Below, in pieces: positions 16,385 to 24,785 of a stretch of DNA of 64,000 bases (the first letter of the stretch is position 1; each line of letters begins with the position of its first letter). The notes under the pieces were generated by a model. That model searched no databases and was not told where the DNA came from. It saw only the letters and a list, made by a program, of their open reading frames with translations. A program made the position numbers and the translations under genes. Source of the DNA: Hymenobacter sp. BT188 (GTDB taxonomy: Bacteria > Bacteroidota > Bacteroidia > Cytophagales > Hymenobacteraceae); assembly GCF_014333585.1 (NCBI RefSeq), contig NZ_JACSCW010000005.1, forward strand, positions 124,001 through 188,000. The letters are read 5' to 3'.

Positions 16385-17314
16385 TCAGCTCTTGTTGGTA
16401 TCCACTTCTTCGTTTTGCAGGGCAATAGGCAAAACAGATCCGCCAGGCACATGAAGTGTTCGGATGGGGAAGGGAATGCTGATGCCGACCTCGTCGAAGG
16501 CTTTTTTAATGCTCATAATAGCCGCACTTTTAGCCCCTACGAAGTCGACTTGCCGCTTGTAAGGAATCCAGAAGCGGAGCTGAAACGTGATGGCGCTGTC
16601 GGCAAACTCCGTAAACATGACTTCTGGAGCCCGCTCGCGCACAAGGTGAGGCACCTGCTGCACGGCTTCTAATACCACTTCCCGCACCTGCTCTAGGTCA
16701 GAATCATAGGCCACACCGCAGTCCAGATCGACGCGGCGCATGGTGTTGACGGAGTAGTTGATCAGCGCATTCTCGAACACTTTGCGGTTAGGCACCAGCA
16801 CCATTTCGCCGGTGGGCTGGCGCAAATCCACGGTGCGCAGCCGGATGCGCTCAATCACGCCAAAGTAGTCGTTGGTCTTAATCATGTCGCCCACATTGAA
16901 AGGTCGCTGAATGGCGATGATGATGCCGCTGATAAAGTTGGCCGCAATGTCCTGAAAGGCAAAACCCAAGGCCAGACCGATGATACCCACACCAGCCAGC
17001 AGGGAGGTTACGGTCTTGTCAAGGTTGAGAACCGACAGCACGAAAAACAGCCCGAACAGCAACACCACAAAATACATCAGCGTCGAAATCAGGCTGTTGA
17101 TTGTGACGCTGTGCGATACGCGCGGCAGAAAGCGGGTCGCTACGCGTTTTACTAGCCGCGCGGCAAATATGGTCACCGTCAGCAGCAAAATGGCAACCAC
17201 CAAGTTGGGCAGCATTATCACAAACTGCTCGGCCCAGGCAACGAGCTTATCGGTGACGAGGTTAAGCGTATTTGAAAAATCAGAAGTCAAGGCAAATACT
17301 GCTTGTAAGACCAT
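16385..17314 (-). CDS. MscS-family small-conductance mechanosensitive channel
   Basis: A 309-residue protein. Three membrane segments (about 33-52, 75-95 and 108-135) precede the MscS beta domain. The pore-lining helix carries the characteristic GIIGLALGFAFQDIAANF, followed by RPFNVGDMI and the beta-domain residues LVPNRKVFENALINYS. The family opens under membrane tension to release solutes in hypo-osmotic shock. Length is like the E. coli MscS minimal form. Convergent with the small hypothetical gene across a strong terminator. Confidence 0.93.
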   Translation of the reverse strand: MVLQAVFALTSDFSNTLNLVTDKLVAWAEQFVIMLPNLVVAILLLTVTIFAARLVKRVATRFLPRVSHSVTINSLISTLMYFVVLLFGLFFVLSVLNLDKTVTSLLAGVGIIGLALGFAFQDIAANFISGIIIAIQRPFNVGDMIKTNDYFGVIERIRLRTVDLRQPTGEMVLVPNRKVFENALINYSVNTMRRVDLDCGVAYDSDLEQVREVVLEAVQQVPHLVRERAPEVMFTEFADSAITFQLRFWIPYKRQVDFVGAKSAAIMSIKKAFDEVGISIPFPIRTLHVPGGSVLPIALQNEEVDTNKS

Positions 17315-17483
17315 AGAAGGAAATGCAGAAGTGCAACATACGAAAAGCCCGTAGGCGCGGGCTGCTGCACTAGTAACAACGCGCTCAACAGGATAGAGGT
17401 TCTACCGACATCTAACACGCGTTCATTCAGAGCTGCTATTTCGGCCCCGCAGAATCAGCTTTGTAGGCAACAGAAAAGCATCC

Positions 17484-18506
17484 TTAGCCCCACACTCGGG
17501 TACCTTCGGTGCAGTTGCGGCACATCTCAATCTGGTCGCGGCCTTTGAGCAGGGAGGCGCGAAACTGCCGGTATTTTGGGCCCTGCCACAAGCCGCGGAA
17601 AGTTTGCTGAGATAAGTCACCAAGGCGATACTCGGCGTCTTTATCGAAGCAGCAGGGCACCACTAGCCCGTCCCAGGTGATTACACAGGAGTGCCACATC
17701 TTCCAGCAATGGTTGAGCAGGCGGTTTTTGATACTCCAGGTGCCGTTCTGGTTGTTCTCGTAGCGCGAGTAGTAGTCGATGGTCGGGATGAGGGGCGAGC
17801 CATTCTGGTAATCGTAAATCTGAGCGGTTTTAAACCACACATCGTCTACGCCCATTTCCTTCGCCAGCCGCTTGGCATCCTCAATCTGGTGCTCGTTGGG
17901 CTGCACTACCAAAAACTGAAACACCACACGCGGTGTGCTCGATTTTAGCTCTTTGCGCCAGCGCAGCACATTGCGCGTCCCCTCCAATACCTTGTCAATC
18001 TTGCCCCCCACGCGGTATTGTTGGTAGGTTTCCTGAGTTGTGCCATCCAGCGAGATAATCAACCTGTCTAGGCCCGACTCCACGGTACGCCGAGCGTTTT
18101 GGTCGTTGAGGTAGTGAGCGTTGGTGCTGGTAGCGGTATAAATGCCCTTATCCGCGGCGTATTTTACCAATTCCAGAAAATGAGGGTGCAGGTAGGGCTC
18201 GCCCTGAAAATAGAAAATCAGATACCAGAGCCGCGCCGCTACTTCGTCGATCGTACGCTTGAATAGCTCGTCGGGCAGCATGCCGGTGGGCCGGGTAAAG
18301 GAGCGGAGCCCGCTCGGGCACTCTGGGCAACGCAGGTTGCAGCTAGTGGTCGGTTCAAACGACAAGGCCATAGGCAGCCCCCAGTGACGCGCCTTGCCGG
18401 TTAGTTTGCTCAGGGCGTAGCTTCCCACTACCTGCGCAGTATTGAGCGCCCGGCGCGGCGTGGTTTTGGAAAGCAGATTGAGCGCGTCGGTGAGCGTGGA
18501 GGCCAT
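17484..18506 (-). CDS. Radical SAM / SPASM domain protein
   Basis: A 340-residue protein with the radical SAM cluster motif TTSCNLRCPECPSG (CxxxCxxC) near residue 53. A C-terminal SPASM region has cysteines in HSCVITWDGLVVPCCFDK and EMCRNCTEG, which would bind auxiliary Fe-S clusters. The family uses SAM cleavage to modify peptides or sugars; no precursor peptide or maturase partner is adjacent, so the substrate is unknown. LIFYFQGEPYLHP belongs to the barrel. It stands alone between the MscS channel and the CHRD lipoprotein cluster. Confidence 0.9.
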   Translation of the reverse strand: MASTLTDALNLLSKTTPRRALNTAQVVGSYALSKLTGKARHWGLPMALSFEPTTSCNLRCPECPSGLRSFTRPTGMLPDELFKRTIDEVAARLWYLIFYFQGEPYLHPHFLELVKYAADKGIYTATSTNAHYLNDQNARRTVESGLDRLIISLDGTTQETYQQYRVGGKIDKVLEGTRNVLRWRKELKSSTPRVVFQFLVVQPNEHQIEDAKRLAKEMGVDDVWFKTAQIYDYQNGSPLIPTIDYYSRYENNQNGTWSIKNRLLNHCWKMWHSCVITWDGLVVPCCFDKDAEYRLGDLSQQTFRGLWQGPKYRQFRASLLKGRDQIEMCRNCTEGTRVWG

Positions 18507-18575
18507 GGTGCGGGCAAAGGTCGGTAATGCCTGAACAATAATGCCCCTAAAGTTTAGCCAGCACCTCTAAGGCAC

Positions 18576-18613
18576 AAAAAAGCCCCCCATGCATGTCGTA
18601 TGGGGGGCTTTTC
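18576..18613 (-). terminator. Terminator of the CHRD gene (GCCCCCC type)
   Basis: Arms AAAAGCCCCCCAT (18578-18590) and ATGGGGGGCTTTT (18600-18612). On the minus strand it is followed by a T run just after the stop of the first CHRD gene. Confidence 0.9.
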
Positions 18614-18629
18614 ATGAAATGGGGCTGTG

Positions 18630-19091
18630 TTATTTTACCTTAATGTCACCCCGGATTTCTCCGCCCGGAAAAGCAGGAGTATGCAGATTCACATAAAACC
18701 CGTTGTTCAGCAATAAAGCTTCATCCGCTTCGGTGAAAGTAGCTGTTGCTGTGATAGGGGAGGTGAGTTGTGGAAGTGGGTGAACCACTGGACCATTCAC
18801 ACCCGGCATACCGCGATGCAAGTGTCCCGCTTGCGGTGTCAGGCCCGTATACGTTACCGTGTAGGTCAGTACGTTGGTATCCTTGTTATACACGCCCGAA
18901 AAAGTGCCCGTAGCAGCCGATGGAGTCGGTGGCACTTCCTGACTACCGTTTATCACAGCTGTCAAAACTACATTTGGGTTTGGAGCAGGCTTAATGATCT
19001 TACGCAGATCATCCAAGTTTACTTGGTCGCAGGACGAAAACGCCACCAGGCTAAAGGCCAGGAGGATACCGGAAGTGAGTTTTTTTAGCAT
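18630..19091 (-). CDS. CHRD-domain lipoprotein
   Basis: A 153-residue protein with a lipoprotein signal (MLKKLTSGILLAFSLVAFSS, lipid-modified Cys at 21). One CHRD domain (about 40-153) carries the family pattern: QEVPPTPSAATGTFSGVYN at its start, HLHRGMPGVNGPVV in the middle and GEIRGDI at its end. CHRD domains are widespread but biochemically unassigned; in eukaryotes they bind BMPs. It is the last of three adjacent paralogues that share the lipobox region CDQ and an acidic LDDLRK segment. Confidence 0.9.
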   Translation of the reverse strand: MLKKLTSGILLAFSLVAFSSCDQVNLDDLRKIIKPAPNPNVVLTAVINGSQEVPPTPSAATGTFSGVYNKDTNVLTYTVTYTGLTPQAGHLHRGMPGVNGPVVHPLPQLTSPITATATFTEADEALLLNNGFYVNLHTPAFPGGEIRGDIKVK

Positions 19092-19253
19092 TGGTTAGGT
19101 AGTAAAAGGTGGGTTATAGGAAAGAAGGAAAGTGGAGCCCGCTGGCGCGGAAAATTGAACCAGAAAACATGTTAGCAGAACTTACGACAAAGCTCCGCAT
19201 CTGGTTCATAACAATTTGGCTTTCTTGTATTTCCTGCCAAAACGCAGTTCGTC

Positions 19254-20105
19254 CTATAACGGAACGATTGCTCCCCTAACTTCCCCATTCGGAAACTCAG
19301 CGCTATGCAAATCTATATAAGTGCCACTAGAGAGCAATAACGCTTCGTCTGCTTCCGGAATGGTTGCCTCGCCTCGGGGCAAGAAACCAAAAAGAAGAGG
19401 TAATTCCACTATAATGGGTCCATTGGTGCCCGGCGTACCCCGGTGTAGATGCACGGGTGTAAATGTTGAAGGTGAAAAGACACTACTCGAGTAGTAGGTC
19501 AGTACATTGGTATCCTTGTTATACAATAAATTGAAGGAGCCTGTGACAGTAGAAGAAGTTGGCGGCACTACCTGGCTACCGCTTACTTGAGCTGTGAGAG
19601 CTACTTGAGGACCAGGAACAGGAGCAGGCGTGGGCGGCTGCCTCATGATAGCACCCCGGGTTACGATAACGAGCGGGTCCCCCTCACGAAATCGCGTCTC
19701 TGCATCCACATACAGATTACCATCCAGCAGCACAGCTTCATCAGCCTCAGTTAAGGTGATGGTTCCATTCGTGGTCGAAGGCAACGTATAGGCTATGGGC
19801 CCGACAGTCCCTGGCGCGCCGCGGTGCAGGTGTAGCACCTCTGGCGGACCAGCCCCAAACGCAGAGTTTAATGTCACAGTATAAGCCAGAATGTTGGTCT
19901 GCTGATTATAAGTACCCGCGAAAGTGCCTAAGCCCCCACTACCTGCTGGCACAAGCTGACTACCCGTGAGTCTCGCGGATAGGGAGATGTCGGGGGTGCT
20001 AGGAGGTGCCTTTTTGCGTAGCTCATCTAGGTCAAACTGGTCGCAGGCGGAAACAGTAACCAGACTTAGCAGGAAGAGAAAGCCGGACGTGAGTTTTTTT
20101 AGCAT
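19254..20105 (-). CDS. Lipoprotein with two CHRD domains
   Basis: A 283-residue paralogue with the same signal peptide type (MLKKLTSGFLFLLSLVTVSA, Cys 21). A CDQFDLDELRKK linker leads into two CHRD domains at about 40-155 and 168-283. Each has its HLHRGxPGxxGPI element. The second copy resembles the single domain of the downstream gene more than the first copy does, so a domain duplication is likely. Surface or outer-membrane location is inferred from the lipobox. Confidence 0.9.
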   Translation of the reverse strand: MLKKLTSGFLFLLSLVTVSACDQFDLDELRKKAPPSTPDISLSARLTGSQLVPAGSGGLGTFAGTYNQQTNILAYTVTLNSAFGAGPPEVLHLHRGAPGTVGPIAYTLPSTTNGTITLTEADEAVLLDGNLYVDAETRFREGDPLVIVTRGAIMRQPPTPAPVPGPQVALTAQVSGSQVVPPTSSTVTGSFNLLYNKDTNVLTYYSSSVFSPSTFTPVHLHRGTPGTNGPIIVELPLLFGFLPRGEATIPEADEALLLSSGTYIDLHSAEFPNGEVRGAIVPL

Positions 20106-20173
20106 GGGTAAGGAGGATGAAATGAGCTTTTATCACCTTAGTATCAATGTGGTTAGGCTAGACCTAAATGGTT

Positions 20174-20668
20174 TTATTGCCGACTAATAGGGCCCCGGAG
20201 TTCGCCCATCGGAAAAAGCTGAGTATGCACATCCACATACATCCCATTGTTGAGCAGTAAGGCCTCGTCTTCCTCGGAAAGGGTCACAGTAGTCCCGATG
20301 GGCAGGGCGAGGGAAGGAAAGGAGAAAACAATAGGCCCGTTCGTCCCGGGTGCCCCGCGGTGTAGGTGAGCTGCTGTTACTGGCTCAGATAGTGTCCCGG
20401 TAATGAATTCACCACTTCTATAATAACCGATAGTAGAAACCAGTACGTTAGTTTGTGGATCGTAGAGGCCTGAATAAGTACCCACAGCTCGTGACGGAGG
20501 ACCTAATACGACTTGGCGGGCATCCATATTATTGGATGTCAACGCTATTTTGGGCCGGGGGGCGGGCTGCCCATTACCTCGCCAGTCTTCTAGGCCGAAC
20601 TGGTCGCAGGCGGAAAACGCTACGGAACTTAATGCCAAAAGGCAATAGCCGGTAAGTTTGTTTAGCAT
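20174..20668 (-). CDS. CHRD-domain lipoprotein
   Basis: A 164-residue protein from the ATG at 20666-20668, which begins the lipoprotein signal (MLNKLTGYCLLALSSVAFSA, Cys 21, then CDQFGLEDWRG). Upstream in-frame codons would put a long tail before the signal and are not used. One CHRD domain ends with HLHRGAPGTNGPIV and GELRGPI. It is the first gene of the trio and the most divergent at the start of its domain. Confidence 0.88.
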   Translation of the reverse strand: MLNKLTGYCLLALSSVAFSACDQFGLEDWRGNGQPAPRPKIALTSNNMDARQVVLGPPSRAVGTYSGLYDPQTNVLVSTIGYYRSGEFITGTLSEPVTAAHLHRGAPGTNGPIVFSFPSLALPIGTTVTLSEEDEALLLNNGMYVDVHTQLFPMGELRGPISRQ

Positions 20669-20903
20669 AGGTTGGGAAGTGAAAAGTGGGAGATAAGAGC
20701 CAAGGAAAATAACTGTTGAGGTATAAATAGCGTGAGCTAAATCACTCATTTGAATGTAAGAAAAAGCTTTGTAATATTTCCACAAGTATTTGAATTTCTG
20801 ATTGTTGAGTTGAAATATAATTCTATTGCCGCGGTTTTATACCATCTCTCGGAACCCCACTCTAGTCCTACCGTTAATCAGTATCTAACCCTGATTTGCT
20901 ACT

Positions 20904-21266
20904 ATGAAAATTCCAGTTGAAAAAGGCCATGAGAAAGGTTTTCTGCCCGATGGCCGCCACGTGGTCGAGATTACCGATATTCAGGAAGGCACCAGCGAGC
21001 ACCAGAATGTGCCATTCTTTGCGGCGCGTATGGAAAACGAAGACGGTTTCCTAACTCAGCGTTTCTACACTTCGCCAGCCGCCATGCCCATTTTGCTTTC
21101 TCTCTATTCGGCCGTTGGCATTCATGCTGAGGGTGGCAAAGACCTTGACACCAAGCAATTGCTGGGCAAGAAGCTTTCCATTGAGGTAAGCGACCATACT
21201 TACGCCGAGCCAGCTTCCGGCGCCGAGCGCACTATTAAGCAAGCAACCGGCTTCCGCGCGGCTTAG
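20904..21266 (+). CDS. Conserved hypothetical protein
   Basis: A 120-residue soluble protein (MKIPVEKGHEKGFLPDGRHV, then EITDIQEGTSEHQNVPFFAA). It is predominantly beta in appearance, with no signal peptide, cysteine or clear catalytic residues. The pattern of an N-terminal ligand-like strand set and a closing KLSIEVSDHTYAEP recalls small phage-related DUF669-like proteins, but the match is weak. Function unknown. A GCCCCCC terminator follows and separates it from the convergent TlpA-like gene. Confidence 0.7.
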   Translation: MKIPVEKGHEKGFLPDGRHVVEITDIQEGTSEHQNVPFFAARMENEDGFLTQRFYTSPAAMPILLSLYSAVGIHAEGGKDLDTKQLLGKKLSIEVSDHTYAEPASGAERTIKQATGFRAA

Positions 21267-21282
21267 CTGCTTTCTGTAAAGC

Positions 21283-21319
21283 AAAAAAGCCCCCCAGACT
21301 AGTTTTGGGGGGCTTTTTT
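21283..21319 (+). terminator. Bidirectional intrinsic terminator (GCCCCCCAG type)
   Basis: The arms AAAAAAGCCCCCCAG and TTGGGGGGCTTTTTT pair except for one G-U step, between convergent genes. Confidence 0.9.
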
Positions 21320-21333
21320 GCTTTTAAATCAGG

Positions 21334-22812
21334 TTACTTCTCGCTTCCTACTGGCAATGCGCTGGTATATGTAGAGGCCTTTCCAAATGACTCTTTTATT
21401 TCGTCGATGGCTGCGTGGCTGCTCAGGCGCTTAGGCTTGGTATTGAGGAAAGAGCCATCTTCTGCCAGCAGAAAATACGAAGGCACTTCCTGCAAGGCGT
21501 AGGCCCTAGCCAGCGCTGAGCGCAAGCCGCCCGCAGCCCGCACATGTACGCCCGGCAGCTTCTTGCTCACCACCAGCTGCTTCCAGGCAGGATCATTCTC
21601 ATCGAGGGCAATGTTGAGAAACACGATATTCTTGCCTTCAAACTTCTTCGCTAAATCCTGAGCATACGGCAGGTCGCGCAAGCTCAGGCCGCTGGTTGTG
21701 CGCCAGAAGTTCAGATAGACCAGCTTGCCAGCAAAATCGCGCAACGATACCGTGTCGCCCTTCACCGTCACGAGCTTGAAATCGGGGGCCGGCGCACCAA
21801 TAGCGAAGGCCTTATGGCTTTCAAAATCGCGCTGCAACAGCGGATAAAACTCATTTTTAGGGTCTACACTGCGGAAGTCAGCCAGCATAGCCGCCGATTG
21901 CTTCACGTGTCCAAACCGAAATGACTCCTGCAGAATACGACCCATAATTAAGGGCTTTACTGGACCGTCCAGCTGCTTTTTAGCTAGGTCATAGCACACC
22001 CAGTAAAAATCGGGGTCGGAGCGGTGATGATTGGCAGCTACCGCCGTGTAATGGATGTAGTTCAGCAAAAACTCCTGGTGCTGCTCGCTTTGGGAGGCAC
22101 TGGGATTGTTTATAAGCTTCGCATCGTTGAGGAAGCTGTAGTACTCAGGCGTCATTTTCAAACGGCCTTCGGTGGCTACTACCTGCTCGCGGAGGTCTTG
22201 GAAAGTGAGGCGGTCGTTGGCGTAGCTATAGTCAATCTCAGCTTGGGCATAAGCCTTGAAAGCAGCCGATACCTGATTATCCTGCGCGTAGCCGTCCAGA
22301 AACTTCTGCTCGGCCTTGCGGCGGTAATCCAGAAAACTCAGGAAGCCGGGCTCGTAAAGCATGATATTATCGGGCAGCACCTGAAAGCCATCGTTCTCGA
22401 TAAACTGCTCATCTAGCTCAACCAGATAGCTGCTGGCTGCTGAGCCAGGGCCTTTGAACTTAATGCTGGACGCTAGGTCATTGCTTTTGAAGCGCACTTC
22501 AATTGCGTTGCCCGGCTCTAGAAACAAGTCGGCTACGTCGTCGCCGTACACCAAGTCGGCACGAGTAGGGCCCGGCACTGCCACCGCCAACCGAAACTCC
22601 CCCTTGCTATCAAGGCGCGCGTACGTGATATGTTCCTTGGGGTCAAGCGGATGCTCGCGAAAAGAAACGGCGATGGTATCGGTCTTGTGGTTGCTCACCT
22701 TACCAGTCAGCACAACGGTGCCCTGCGCCCGACCTACGACGGGAGCCAACAGCGCAACGGTCAGCAGACCAATAAGAAAGCGGAAAGGCGATTTTTTTGA
22801 AGCAGAATTCAT
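21334..22812 (-). CDS. TlpA-family thioredoxin-like protein lacking the CxxC motif
   Basis: A 492-residue exported protein from the ATG at 22810-22812 (signal MNSASKKSPFRFLIGLLTVA, then ALLAPVVGRAQG). A long N-terminal region is followed by a C-terminal TlpA/AhpC-like domain at about 350-480. That domain keeps GAPAPDFKLVTVKGDTVSLRD and the cis-Pro loop EVPSYFLLAEDG. The active-site segment reads LNFWRTTSGLSLRDL, where the family has WxxxCxxC: both cysteines are missing. It therefore cannot act as a dithiol oxidoreductase in the usual way and may be a structural or binding module. The periplasm is its likely location. Confidence 0.85.
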   Translation of the reverse strand: MNSASKKSPFRFLIGLLTVALLAPVVGRAQGTVVLTGKVSNHKTDTIAVSFREHPLDPKEHITYARLDSKGEFRLAVAVPGPTRADLVYGDDVADLFLEPGNAIEVRFKSNDLASSIKFKGPGSAASSYLVELDEQFIENDGFQVLPDNIMLYEPGFLSFLDYRRKAEQKFLDGYAQDNQVSAAFKAYAQAEIDYSYANDRLTFQDLREQVVATEGRLKMTPEYYSFLNDAKLINNPSASQSEQHQEFLLNYIHYTAVAANHHRSDPDFYWVCYDLAKKQLDGPVKPLIMGRILQESFRFGHVKQSAAMLADFRSVDPKNEFYPLLQRDFESHKAFAIGAPAPDFKLVTVKGDTVSLRDFAGKLVYLNFWRTTSGLSLRDLPYAQDLAKKFEGKNIVFLNIALDENDPAWKQLVVSKKLPGVHVRAAGGLRSALARAYALQEVPSYFLLAEDGSFLNTKPKRLSSHAAIDEIKESFGKASTYTSALPVGSEK

Positions 22813-23125
22813 GCAGTAGGCAATCGACAGCACGGAGGATCCGTGGTGAATACTTAGCTAAATACTAATGTCTGATTGAACGGATCAATTCAGTATATTC
22901 TAGGGATAAGACAATTCTTACCCCGAAGATAAGGCATAAAAACCTATAAAGTCCAATATTCCGGTTTACTTTTTCGTAACGTCTTATCAGGGTATCAGTT
23001 GAAATTTAGGAAGGTAAGCTGCGTAAAAGCTCTCATAGCCACTATAGAAGGGACAAAAAGGTATTTTACCGGAATAGCTGGAGCTATTGTATAGCTGTTA
23101 CCAGCTATAAACATGCCTAAATTTT
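22813..23125. other. Intergenic stretch without a gene
   Basis: About 313 AT-richer bases lie between the TlpA-like gene and radA. I see only short imperfect hairpins (around AGCTGG/CCAGCT near 23075-23110) and no convincing small gene. It probably holds the promoter of the TlpA-like gene. Confidence 0.5.
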
Positions 23126-24511
23126 TTACCCAAACAGGCCTGTTAACACTTCGTCTAGCCTCCCAACCGGGTGTACTCGAATACCAAAGCGCCCCAAGTC
23201 CAAACCTCGAGCATTAAACTGCGAAATGTACATTTCCTGAAAGCCGAGCTTTTCTGACTCTGACAAACGCTGATCGAGCCGACTGACGGCCCGTATTTCG
23301 CCGCTCAATCCAACCTCGGCGGCTAAGCAGGTTTCGCCGCTGAGCGGAATGTCGTTGAGCGAGGAAACAACGGCCGCACACACTGCCAAATCGAGCGCCG
23401 GGTCTTCGAGGCGCAGGCCGCCGGCAATGTTTAGAAAGACGTCGTGTTGCCCTAGACGCAAGCCGCTACGCTTTTCGAGTACAGCCAGCAGCATTTGTAG
23501 CCGTTTGGAGTCGAAACCGGTGCTGCTGCGCTGGGGTGTACCGTATGTGGCGGGGCTTACAAGGGCTTGCACTTCTACCAGCAAAGGCCGGTTTCCTTCC
23601 AACGTAGCTCCTATGGCAATGCCGCTCAGGGTTTCGGTGCGCTGACTCAGCAGTATCTCCGAGGGGTTGGATACCTGGCGCAAACCGGCTCCCTGCATCT
23701 CGTAAATACCCAGTTCAGAAGTAGAGCCGAAGCGGTTTTTGATGGTGCGCAGAATCCGGTAGCTCAGGTGCCGATCGCCCTCAAACTGAAGCACCGTATC
23801 CACCATGTGTTCCAGAATCTTGGGGCCGGCAATGGATCCGTCTTTGGTGATGTGACCGATGAGCAACACGGGCACGCCGGTTTCCTTCGCGTACTTAAGC
23901 AGCTCGGCTGTGCATTCCCGCACTTGCGACACCGATCCGGCCCCCGACTCCACTAAGCCAGATTGCAGGGTTTGAATAGAATCGACCACCACCACATTGG
24001 GTTGTAGCTGGTCAATCTGGCGGAAGATATTTTGGGTGTTGGTTTCGGTGAGGATGTAGCAGCCGGGGTGCTGGTCGCCGAGGCGCTCAGCCCGCATCTT
24101 GATTTGCTGCTCGCTTTCCTCCCCCGATATATAAAGCACCTTGAGCTGGCGTAAGCTCATGGCTATCTGCAACATAAGCGTGCTTTTGCCAATGCCAGGC
24201 TCGCCGCCAATGAGGACCAGAGAGCCGGGTACGAGGCCGCCGCCGAGCACGCGGTTTAGCTCACCGTCGTGGGTGTCGATGCGGGCTTCCTCTTCGTAGT
24301 GAATCTCGCCGATGGGTCGGGGCTTTGCGCTGGTTTTGGCACTGGGCGAAGCCGTGGGAGGCTTCCAAGAGCCGGTAGATTGGTTATTTTCTTTTTCTAC
24401 TACTTCCTCCACGTAGGTGTTCCACTCCCCGCACGACGGGCAGCGGCCAATCCATTTGGCTGACTGGGCACCGCATTTTTGACAGAAATAAAGGGTCTTG
24501 ATTTTGGCCAT
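23126..24511 (-). CDS. radA: DNA repair protein RadA
   Basis: A 461-residue RecA-like ATPase from the ATG at 24509-24511 that begins MAKIKTLYFCQKCGAQSAKW. The N-terminal C4 zinc finger (CQKCG, CPSCG), a Walker A loop (GGEPGIGKST), the RadA-specific KNRFGST motif and a C-terminal Lon-protease-like domain (about 320-460) are all present. RadA helps branch migration in recombination and replication-fork repair. Length is normal. An upstream in-frame extension is rejected because it would precede the zinc finger with unconserved sequence. Confidence 0.97.
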   Translation of the reverse strand: MAKIKTLYFCQKCGAQSAKWIGRCPSCGEWNTYVEEVVEKENNQSTGSWKPPTASPSAKTSAKPRPIGEIHYEEEARIDTHDGELNRVLGGGLVPGSLVLIGGEPGIGKSTLMLQIAMSLRQLKVLYISGEESEQQIKMRAERLGDQHPGCYILTETNTQNIFRQIDQLQPNVVVVDSIQTLQSGLVESGAGSVSQVRECTAELLKYAKETGVPVLLIGHITKDGSIAGPKILEHMVDTVLQFEGDRHLSYRILRTIKNRFGSTSELGIYEMQGAGLRQVSNPSEILLSQRTETLSGIAIGATLEGNRPLLVEVQALVSPATYGTPQRSSTGFDSKRLQMLLAVLEKRSGLRLGQHDVFLNIAGGLRLEDPALDLAVCAAVVSSLNDIPLSGETCLAAEVGLSGEIRAVSRLDQRLSESEKLGFQEMYISQFNARGLDLGRFGIRVHPVGRLDEVLTGLFG

Positions 24512-24785
24512 GAATCGGTTCGGATGAACGTATAGAATGCTCAGCGGGAAGGAAAAGTTTGGCAAGATCGAGATTTGCCGGGGCTCACTGGTTCTGGCTG
24601 TCGGTGGTGGCAAGTATTAGTAGCGCCAGATCAGCTAAAATTGAATTGGGCTTATCTTGCTTTGGGTCTTTAAGCGTTTGTAGTCCGCAAAAAAGTCCCC
24701 CGGCTGGCCGCAGTTGAGTTTCCCAAACCCAAGCTGCTGGCGGCTTGTTATATAGCGATTTACTCTCCCTTAGTTATCGTATAAT

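Noticed and set aside
22813..23125. Possible small RNA in the gap before radA
   Set aside because: Only weak imperfect hairpins, no promoter/terminator pair and no conserved motif could be seen.
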